64,000 nt of DNA from contig NZ_CP099995.1 of the NCBI RefSeq assembly GCF_024138125.1, forward strand, positions 1 through 64,000, written 5' to 3'. This stretch comes from Halorussus salilacus. GTDB lineage: Archaea; Halobacteriota; Halobacteria; Halobacteriales; Haladaptataceae. A program made the translations under genes and the position numbers. The notes beneath the pieces were generated by a model, which did no database searches, was not told the origin of the DNA, and saw nothing but the letters and a program-made list of their open reading frames with translations. Below are positions 41,354-48,449 of this stretch, piece by piece (the stretch's first letter is position 1; each line of letters begins with the position of its first letter).

Positions 41354-43138
41354 CTAGCGCGTTCGATTACGCCCTTCTTCGGGGAAAGCGTTCCCACGGG
41401 GAATCATGGATGTCTCGCAGTAGGCCTCTCCGTCCCGGTAGTCGACGCCCGGTTGGATGAACGGATACGGCCCGTCGGCGGGCGTGTTCTGTGCCCGACC
41501 GCCGTCGTCTGCAGTCTCGACCAGCCCCATCACCTCATAGTCGACTGGTGAGTGCTCTTCGAGGTACTCGACGATGACGTCGACAGGTATCGTCCCGTCG
41601 TCGACCTCGACGTCCTGGAACGGGAACCCGCAGTTGCCGAGGTCACGTTCTGGGTCGCCAGGACGGCGGAACGTCGCCACCGAGTACGTCTCCTCCGGGT
41701 CGACCAGCTCGCCGTCGATTCGCATCTCGACGAGGCGACGGCCCCCCTTGGCGGTCGGGTCGACGGTCACCTCGACATTCGAGGAGAAATTTCGGACGCG
41801 GCCGTCCTCCTGGTCGTAGGGGTACGGCGTGAAGTTGTCCTCGAGGAACTCCTCCATGTGGCTCGTGAGTTGCTGGCCGTAGGCGACGCCGCAGGCGACG
41901 GGCGTCGTCATCGGGAAGAACGTGTACAGTTCGCCGAGCGTGATCTCGCCGGGTGGGATAGCGGTCCCGTACCGGAACCCGTGTGAGACGGCGAGGTCGG
42001 TGTCGAAGTGTGCCTGAAGTGCGTCATTGAACAGCGTGTTCCAGGCGCTTTCGAGGAACGACTGCCGGTAGAGCGGCGTGTCCGTCTGCCCGACGGTCGT
42101 ATCCAGGGGGCGTTCGAGCGTGCCGGCTCCACGCTCGAATTCTGGATTTTCTTCGAAGAACGGTGCACGCACCGACTCGACGGTTTCCTGTACATCGGCG
42201 TCCGGGTCCGGCGTGTACTCGCCGTCCTCGGTGAGGCAGTAGAGGTGGTGTCTGAACTGTATCTCCCCGTCTCGAATTCGGAGGTCGACACGGCCGAGCG
42301 CTTCGCCCATGCCGGACTCGACGACCACGGTTTCGGTCTCCTCGACGACGATAGGTTCGTACGTATACTCGTGGGTGTGCGCGCTGAACATCACGTCCAC
42401 GCTCGCACAGTCTTTCGCAGCCTGGACCATCCACGGCAGGCCGATTTCGGTGACTGCGACTACGACATCCGCGCCGTCATCGCGGGCGGCCTGTGCGGAC
42501 TCTTCGAGGAGCGCGGGATGCTTCCCGAAGCGGTACTTCCCTTCCCAGAACGAAGGAGCCATCCGGTCGACGTAGACGTTCGTCATGCCGACGACGCCTA
42601 CAGAGAGTCCACCGACCTCGAGGATGCTGTACGCGTCGTACAGCCGCTTGTCAGTCTCCCAGTCGTAGAGGTTGTTCGCGAGGACCATGGCGTCGAGTTC
42701 GTCCATCAGTTCCACGAAGTTGCCGTCCTCGGCGGCCTCGTTCGAGTAATCCCAGTTCCCGGGGACATAGACGTCGGGCGCGACGTGCTCGTTGATGGGC
42801 TCAAGCATTGCCCGCCCGTCGGTGTAAGTGGTTACGGCGGAGCCATGGAACGTATCACCACTCATCAGGGTACAGACCTCGTCGTCCTCGCGGAGTTCGT
42901 CCAGTTTGGCCGCGAGCAGGGGAACCCCGCCACCGCGCTTGATGATGCGGTCGTCGTTTCTGAACTCGAAGTTCGGTTTCGACGTTGGGTTGTCGTAGTA
43001 GACCTGGTGGCGTGGCGTGAGCTGTCCGTGGAGGTCGCTGACGTGCGCGAAGACGACGTCTGGGTCGCCTGCGCTGTCACGCGCAGGGTCACCGTCTAGG
43101 GATTGCCACTCGCCGACGGATGTCTCGTCCTGGTTCAT
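41354..43138 (-). CDS. soxB: SoxB-like / 5'-nucleotidase family metallophosphoesterase
   Basis: A 594-residue two-domain protein. The N-terminal metallophosphoesterase has SDLHGQL, GDTFHGS, GNWDYS and SAHTHEY; the W in GNWD replaces the usual His of GNHD, as in the SoxB branch rather than in 5'-nucleotidases. The C-terminal domain has SHGFRYGTAIPPGEITLGELYTFFP, close to the SoxB substrate-binding region. SoxB releases sulfate from cysteine-S-thiosulfonate. No signal peptide or Tat motif is seen, so it would be cytoplasmic, in contrast to bacterial SoxB. The SoxB reading depends on neighbours as well as motif; a UshA-type nucleotidase remains possible. Confidence 0.75.
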   Translation of the reverse strand: MNQDETSVGEWQSLDGDPARDSAGDPDVVFAHVSDLHGQLTPRHQVYYDNPTSKPNFEFRNDDRIIKRGGGVPLLAAKLDELREDDEVCTLMSGDTFHGSAVTTYTDGRAMLEPINEHVAPDVYVPGNWDYSNEAAEDGNFVELMDELDAMVLANNLYDWETDKRLYDAYSILEVGGLSVGVVGMTNVYVDRMAPSFWEGKYRFGKHPALLEESAQAARDDGADVVVAVTEIGLPWMVQAAKDCASVDVMFSAHTHEYTYEPIVVEETETVVVESGMGEALGRVDLRIRDGEIQFRHHLYCLTEDGEYTPDPDADVQETVESVRAPFFEENPEFERGAGTLERPLDTTVGQTDTPLYRQSFLESAWNTLFNDALQAHFDTDLAVSHGFRYGTAIPPGEITLGELYTFFPMTTPVACGVAYGQQLTSHMEEFLEDNFTPYPYDQEDGRVRNFSSNVEVTVDPTAKGGRRLVEMRIDGELVDPEETYSVATFRRPGDPERDLGNCGFPFQDVEVDDGTIPVDVIVEYLEEHSPVDYEVMGLVETADDGGRAQNTPADGPYPFIQPGVDYRDGEAYCETSMIPRGNAFPEEGRNRTR

Positions 43139-43427
43139 CGTGACGCGACTGTAGATACGACCGTTGGCTGTTCATAAGTTGTGGTTGAAATTCGAAAGAC
43201 CGCACAAAACTACGTATAGGTTCGCTATCGGCTACATAGTCGATTGAAAGCCTAGACCGGTCGAGTTCGGTTTGCAAAACAATCTCGTAGTGCGTTCTAG
43301 TGGCAGGTGCGAAGGATGAGTGAGACACTGGCCTTACACTTATTAGGGAGAACTTGCCTAAGGGAGAAGGCCGTAGTATTGGCCGAGCAGAGATGTACGC
43401 GCTTGTTCGAACGTCGAGGTGGTCTCG

Positions 43428-44213
43428 ATGACAGCTAACTGGGTAACGACGGGGATGTCTGCAGTCGTCATCCTCTTCGCGGCCGCCGTTCACGGTATTG
43501 CTGGGTTCGGCTTCGCACAGGTGTCGATGGGTATAATGCCGCTGTTTCGGTCGCCCTCGAGCGCGTCGATCATCTTCACGGCGACGGCGGTGGTGGCCAA
43601 CGCCCGCGTCTGGTGGAGCGTCCGGGACGCGTTCGACTGGGAGAAGTGGATTGTCCCTGTCGCTGGGCTCGTCGTCGGGATGCCGCTCGGTATCTACGTG
43701 TTCAGTGGGTTCGACGCGGCACAGATGCGCGTCGCCATCGGGGCAGTTCTCGTGCTGGCTGTCATCGTCGTCGGTGCGACCCAGCAACTCGATGTCGTTA
43801 CGGACTGGATCGAGGAGAAGGACTACCGACCGGGGAAGATAATTGGCGCGACGGCCGGGCTGCTCGCCGGAGTCTTCGGCGGCGCCGTCGCCGTTCCCGG
43901 CCCGCCGATGATCGTCTACGGGGCCTTCATGTCGGCGAGCGGGTTCTGGAGCGACGAGGAGATGAAGGCCACGTTCACCGCCTTCTTCGGGACGCTCATG
44001 CTGTATCGCCTCGGGAGTCTAACCTACACGGGAGACGTGACGATGCCGCTGATGATCGAGGCTGCCGTCGCCATTCCGATGGTGTTCGTCGGCTCTTGGA
44101 TCGGCGTGTACATCTTCGACAACATCCCCGAACGCATCTTCCAGTGGGTCGTACTGGGGCTATTGACCGTGAACGCGGTCGTCCTGCTGTTCACGTCGGT
44201 TCCGGAACTCTAA
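43428..44213 (+). CDS. TauE/SafE family anion exporter
   Basis: A 261-residue integral membrane protein with about eight helices, beginning at the ATG 43428. The repeated TauE/SafE signatures are visible: VHGIAGFGFAQVSMGIMPLF in the first repeat and GLLAGVFGGAVAVPGPPMIVYGAF in the second. The family exports sulfite, sulfoacetate or related anions. It is divergent from the SoxB-like gene and shares its 290-base promoter region, so sulfite made by the persulfide dioxygenase is a plausible substrate (inference). Confidence 0.9.
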   Translation: MTANWVTTGMSAVVILFAAAVHGIAGFGFAQVSMGIMPLFRSPSSASIIFTATAVVANARVWWSVRDAFDWEKWIVPVAGLVVGMPLGIYVFSGFDAAQMRVAIGAVLVLAVIVVGATQQLDVVTDWIEEKDYRPGKIIGATAGLLAGVFGGAVAVPGPPMIVYGAFMSASGFWSDEEMKATFTAFFGTLMLYRLGSLTYTGDVTMPLMIEAAVAIPMVFVGSWIGVYIFDNIPERIFQWVVLGLLTVNAVVLLFTSVPEL

Positions 44214-44322
44214 CCGCGTTCGGCTGTCCTCTGTGCGAGGATTTCGGGTCCCCTCGATACAGCGGTTGTAGCCAAAAAACAGCGTCGCAACGGTGCTAAT
44301 TCGTGCGCTATTCGGGCGTCGG

Positions 44323-44679
44323 TTAGGCACTCATCATGTTCCGACAGCTCTCGGCGCATTCCGTGAGGACCTCGGCACAGACCTGGCAGTGATCGGCATC
44401 ATGACGCTCACATTCTTCGGCACACTCCTCACAGGCACCGGCGCAGGCTTCGGCCAATTGCGTACTGTAGTTGGAGTTGCGAGCCATGAATCTGGCGTGC
44501 AGCGACGCGATGTCCGCGACGTCGCGACAGAGCCGAGCACACTCTTCCATCTCCTCGTCGCCGAGGCACTCGTCGGCACACCACTCACAGACCTCAGTGG
44601 CTTCGTTACAGATCTCGATGCACTCGCGCTCTTCCTCGCTCAGATGATCGATCTTGGAGACTGTTTCTGCAAGTGACAT
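44323..44679 (-). CDS. Four-helix-bundle copper-binding protein (DUF326/Csp-like)
   Basis: A 118-residue Cys-rich helical protein with 14 or so Cys arranged in C-x3-C and C-x2-C pairs along helices (ECIEICNEATEVCEWCADECLG, CAGACEECAEECERH, CQVCAEVLTECAESC). This is the pattern of cytosolic copper storage proteins that fill the bundle core with Cu(I). No signal peptide, so a cytosolic store. Agrees with the CopA/CopB cassette further on. Confidence 0.9.
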   Translation of the reverse strand: MSLAETVSKIDHLSEEERECIEICNEATEVCEWCADECLGDEEMEECARLCRDVADIASLHARFMARNSNYSTQLAEACAGACEECAEECERHDADHCQVCAEVLTECAESCRNMMSA

Positions 44680-44734
44680 TGGACGTCACCGTACGAGGCC
44701 CTTCTAGTTCATCGGCCTGCTTGCCCTTGCGGGG

Positions 44735-44893
44735 TCATCCCATGTCTGGTCGCCAGAAGGCGTCGAAGAGTGCGGGCACATCGTGCGGGAACGCGAGGTT
44801 CTGATGGCCTGGGCTCAGACAGCCTGAGAAGCCAACGGCCGCGATGGAACTCGATCCAATTATACGGCGACGGGAGAGCGTTGTAGGGGTCAT
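44735..44893 (-). pseudogene. Truncated Tat lipoprotein (signal plus short tail)
   Basis: From the ATG at 44893 the frame gives MTPTTLSRRRIIGSSSIAAV and then GFSGCLSP, a good Tat signal with lipobox, but only about 28 residues follow before the stop. The tail has no domain. Either a tiny lipoprotein or the left-over 5' end of a longer exported protein, perhaps a former halocyanin. A relic is more likely. Confidence 0.45.
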
Positions 44894-45021
44894 AGCCTTC
44901 CTTTTCTGGGAGTCGAGGATTGGCCTCCTGGTGTGGACGGTGATACACGAATGTCGCTCATCTCCAGTGCAAGCACCCACGACCACGGTTCCAAACAGTT
45001 CTGGATCTGCAGTAGCGATTG

Positions 45022-45615
45022 CTAGTTCGCCTGTCTCTGTTGTAAGTCGTCGCTCGGGTAGATGCGATACGTCCGCCCTTGGCGCTCGCGGTACAGGAGG
45101 CCGCGTTTCTCGAGAGCGCTCACCGTCTGGCTCACCTTGCTCTTCGAAAAGTCAGAGCGATCCCGTACTTCGATCTGTGTGATGCCGGGCGAGGAGATGA
45201 CTGGTTCGAGGATACGGCGTTCATCATCCGGCAAGAGGTCTAACACACGAGCCTGTGGCTGAGACTCTGGATTGATAGCCCCGTCTGGTTGGGTGGTTCC
45301 CTCCGGCGATTCGTCACCCTCCGGATCGGTCGGATTCGCCATTTCATTCTGTGAGCGGTCGGTTACGTCTATGCTGGTGATCTCATCCCGAATCACGAGA
45401 TACCCCCCACCGATGACAGCCGAGACGAGGAAGGTTCCGAGGACGTACCAGAGTGGATTCGTTCCGTGAACGGACCCCATCGACGTGCCCATCATCGATC
45501 CCATCTGGTCGAAGGCCTGCTGTTGCTGATATGCTTGCCAGCTGAGCACACCGCCGACGACGAGGACGGCGGCGACCAAGCCACCGACTACTGTATCTGC
45601 TCGCCGTCGATTCAT
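45022..45615 (-). CDS. Membrane-anchored MarR-type winged-helix regulator
   Basis: A 197-residue protein from the ATG at 45615. Two N-terminal membrane helices (TVVGGLVAAVLVVGGVLSW; WYVLGTFLVSAVIGGGYLV) flank a Met/Ser/Gly-rich outside loop (FDQMGSMMGTSMGSVHG); an acidic linker leads to a cytoplasmic winged helix (RRILEPVISSPGITQIEVRDRSDFSKSKVSQTVSALEKRGLLYRERQGRTYRIY). The Met-rich loop between the helices may sense copper outside and signal to DNA through the wHTH; this is inference. It lies between copper-binding protein and permease genes. Confidence 0.8.
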   Translation of the reverse strand: MNRRRADTVVGGLVAAVLVVGGVLSWQAYQQQQAFDQMGSMMGTSMGSVHGTNPLWYVLGTFLVSAVIGGGYLVIRDEITSIDVTDRSQNEMANPTDPEGDESPEGTTQPDGAINPESQPQARVLDLLPDDERRILEPVISSPGITQIEVRDRSDFSKSKVSQTVSALEKRGLLYRERQGRTYRIYPSDDLQQRQAN

Positions 45616-45747
45616 TTCTCCCACCTCGATCCACCGAAATACCTGCTCATGGATGAGAGTTCGCGAGACATCAGTGTACCAGTTTTGATTGTCCAACGCA
45701 ATACCCGGGGCTGCCTAGCCGCGATACTTGTTATCGAGACATAGCGG

Positions 45748-47151
45748 TCAGTGATGTTCATGGTTCTGGGAACCTCCCAATCCTGAAACCTGTGGGTGTT
45801 GCTGTGCAAATTTGGAGGGGTGCTTCTCGAACGATCGCTTACATTGATCCGAACAGAAGTAGTACGTCTCGCCGTCGTGGGTGAGACTCGGCCCGCTATC
45901 GTCGGTTCGCATCCCACAGACGGGGTCGCGGTACTGGCCGGGTGAACCGAGTCCACGTCGGTAGACGTAGAGGAGAAAGCCAGAGAGCGCGAACGCGACG
46001 ATGTTGAGGTAAAACGTGTAGTTAAGTTTGAAGTACGTCTGTTCGGAGGCTGTCTCCCCGCCAGCGAGATTCGGGACGATACCGAGAGCGCTGAACAGTT
46101 CCTCCATGAGAAAGCCTGTGAACGCCATCGTCACGAAGAAGATACCGAGGATGTACAGCATCACCTTCCAGCCGTAGTACTTCCGGTAGACGTTCAGGAC
46201 GGGGATGGTGATGAGATCGGCGTAGACGAACGCGATGACGCCGGCGAAGCTGATGCCGCCGCCCCAGAGCGCAACCGCAAAGGGAACGTTCCCCATGCTC
46301 CCGACGAAGCTGATGACGGCGATCGCGACACCCATGATGGCGTTCTCTGCGCTCACCAACAATCCATCGCCCTGGAGGAAGAGCGTGTTCCAGACCCACT
46401 GCGGAACGAAGACGATGACAAACCCCGAAATGAGAAAGCCCGCGATGATGTCCGTCCAGATCATCGACCACTCCTTGCGATACTGATTCCCGACTTTGTA
46501 CCACCCGCCCCACGAGCGGAGTTCGTCGCGCCACCCGCCGCTACTTGCGGCTTCCTGCTGGTAGGTTTCCATGCAACCTTCTGAACAGAACTCCAGAGTC
46601 TCGCCCCCGTCAGTCACCAGCGAGTACTCGTCTTTGCCTTCCATCCCGCAGGTCGGGTCCTCAGTAATCCCTTGATCGTGGTCGCGTTGATTCAGTTCCT
46701 CCCGCACTTGCTCGAAGAGGTTCTCTGGGAGCGTCAGATGAACGAGGACCGCCATCACGGCGATGAGAATGACGCCGCCAAGGAGTTCTGCAACCAGAAA
46801 CTCCCAGCCGAGGAGGATGAGGATCATCAGCCCGAGTTCGACGATGAGGTTCGTCGAGGCGAACATGAACGCGAAGAAGTTCACCGTGTGCGCTCCCTTC
46901 TTGAACAGCCCCTTCCCAATGGCGACCGCGCCGAAGCTACACCCACTACTTGCCGCGCCGAATACGGTTGCTTTCGTGAGGCCACTCAGATTCCCCTCTC
47001 CGAGTACGTTGGCCATCCGCTCTTTCGAGACGTAAACCTGAACGAGGCTCGTGATGACGAGCCCCATGATGATCGCCCAGGCCGCCGTCCAGAGGAAGCC
47101 GACGCCGATCCGCAACGACTCGAGGATTCCGTCAACGAGGGCGGCTTGCAT
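45748..47151 (-). CDS. Permease (DUF318/SO_0444 type) carrying two YHS domains
   Basis: A 467-residue membrane protein of the DUF318 permease family: about eight helices with the paired motifs GAASSGCSFGAVAIGKGLFKKG and SFVGSMGNVPFAVALWGGG. YHS metal-binding domains sit in the central loop (DPTCGMEGKDE...LEFCSEGCMETY) and at the C-terminus (DPVCGMRTDD...YYFCSDQCKRSF), and the protein ends in a His-rich tail (NHEHH). Probably a cation efflux permease (copper or zinc). The start ATG is at 47151. Confidence 0.85.
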   Translation of the reverse strand: MQAALVDGILESLRIGVGFLWTAAWAIIMGLVITSLVQVYVSKERMANVLGEGNLSGLTKATVFGAASSGCSFGAVAIGKGLFKKGAHTVNFFAFMFASTNLIVELGLMILILLGWEFLVAELLGGVILIAVMAVLVHLTLPENLFEQVREELNQRDHDQGITEDPTCGMEGKDEYSLVTDGGETLEFCSEGCMETYQQEAASSGGWRDELRSWGGWYKVGNQYRKEWSMIWTDIIAGFLISGFVIVFVPQWVWNTLFLQGDGLLVSAENAIMGVAIAVISFVGSMGNVPFAVALWGGGISFAGVIAFVYADLITIPVLNVYRKYYGWKVMLYILGIFFVTMAFTGFLMEELFSALGIVPNLAGGETASEQTYFKLNYTFYLNIVAFALSGFLLYVYRRGLGSPGQYRDPVCGMRTDDSGPSLTHDGETYYFCSDQCKRSFEKHPSKFAQQHPQVSGLGGSQNHEHH

Positions 47152-47472
47152 ATCTAGACTATCGCAGCCATCTGTTTTGTTATTTGTTCTTAAGAAACCG
47201 GGGGAGTGGGCGGAGTAAATCTTGCTTTCAAAGGTGACTCCTGCTATTAGATGTGGTCAACCGTTCGAGGGCGGCGTTCGTGCTCATCAATTTTTGCGTG
47301 TCACTGATTCCAGTCGGTGGTTGCTCCTTGGTCTTCCGACGGACCGGCCACACAGATATGGGGGTTATACCGCTGTTTCCCACACGATATTCTTGCTCCG
47401 TGTTACCAAGGGATCGCTCCCTTTCGAATTGTAAGAGAAACCCGATTGAAGGAGTAGAGCGTATCTCTAGTT
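47152..47472. other. Intergenic region of about 320 bases
   Basis: Separates the divergent permease and DUF5676 genes. T-rich segments near 47175-47195 may belong to promoters. A 70-codon frame at 47222 lacks haloarchaeal composition. No repeat was seen. Confidence 0.4.
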
Positions 47473-47772
47473 ATGAGCACTGCTACCACAAACCAAGACG
47501 GGTACGAAATGGACTCCACGACCAACGTGATGCACCTCGATTCGTTGGCACTGGCGGGCGCAGCAGCAGTCGTCTCTGCCGTCGCGATGCTCCTCCTTGG
47601 TGTGTTCGGAGCGATCGGCGTCTACGAGGGCGCAGTCGAAGCGATGGAGCAGTGGCACCTGTTCTTCGAACCGACCGTCGTCGGGACAGTGGCGGGCATG
47701 GTCGAGGCAGCGGTGATCAGCTTCGTCTTGATGTACGCCTTCGCGTGGCTCTACAACGGCTTCGCATCATAA
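47473..47772 (+). CDS. DUF5676-like two-helix membrane protein
   Basis: A 99-residue protein with two long helices (LALAGAAAVVSAVAMLLLGVFGAIGVY; VVGTVAGMVEAAVISFVLMYAFAWLYNGF). The pattern GMVEA...AWLYN fits the DUF5676 family of small membrane proteins found near heavy-metal genes. Function unknown. The next gene starts 16 bases after its stop, so they form an operon. Confidence 0.75.
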   Translation: MSTATTNQDGYEMDSTTNVMHLDSLALAGAAAVVSAVAMLLLGVFGAIGVYEGAVEAMEQWHLFFEPTVVGTVAGMVEAAVISFVLMYAFAWLYNGFAS

Positions 47773-47788
47773 ATCAGGGAGTCAATCC

Positions 47789-48322
47789 ATGTACGTCACC
47801 GACAAAGCCGAAATCGTCATCGACGCATCGTCCGAGGAGATCTGGGAGTACGTAACCGACCCAGTCCATTGGACGGCGTCGAACCCCGAGGAACACTATG
47901 GGCTCGAATACGACACGCCCGATAACCGTCCCCGAGAGGGCGCAACGTTCCACCAGGCCGAAGAGGTCGCCGGGATGTACGCCGACCTGCATGGCCGATT
48001 CCAGTATATCGACCATCCCAACGTGGCGGTCTGGACGGGGACTGCGTACTACCCGCTCCTTCGAGGACTCGTCACCGTTCGGATTCCCGAAGGAGGGACC
48101 ATCCGACTCGAAGAGACTGAAGACGGGACTCGGATGTCACATGCCGTCTGGATGGACTTCCCGAACAATCGACGGGGACGGGCGCTGAAATGGGTGTTCA
48201 CGACCGCTCTCGATGGGAAGGCGAAACTCTACGATCACACGAACAAGGAACTCGTCTTCTTCAAGGACCGCATCGAATCAGCGGCACCTGAGAAATCGAA
48301 GCCGCCGGGGACGAGTTCGTAG
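47789..48322 (+). CDS. SRPBCC-superfamily protein
   Basis: A 177-residue protein with an N-terminal IVIDASSEEIWEYVTDPVHWTASNPEE, the usual first strand and helix of START/SRPBCC ligand-binding proteins, and a C-terminal long helix (RGRALKWVFTTALDGKAKLYDHTNKEL). It would form a hydrophobic pocket for lipids or other small molecules; the ligand is unknown. Cytoplasmic. Cotranscribed with the preceding membrane gene. Confidence 0.8.
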   Translation: MYVTDKAEIVIDASSEEIWEYVTDPVHWTASNPEEHYGLEYDTPDNRPREGATFHQAEEVAGMYADLHGRFQYIDHPNVAVWTGTAYYPLLRGLVTVRIPEGGTIRLEETEDGTRMSHAVWMDFPNNRRGRALKWVFTTALDGKAKLYDHTNKELVFFKDRIESAAPEKSKPPGTSS

Positions 48323-48449
48323 TAGAATCAGTTGTCAACCGACTTATGTACACCGACATTCACATTTCAACCGATAGATGTGACCGTCCACATCGTCACC
48401 CCGTCCATGGGGGAGACGATTCAAGAGCCACGTCACCGTAGGACAAGGT

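Noticed and set aside
42008-43099. 363-codon + strand frame opposite the SoxB-like gene
   Set aside because: The minus-strand product has full metallophosphoesterase motifs; the antisense frame is a by-product of high-GC codon bias.
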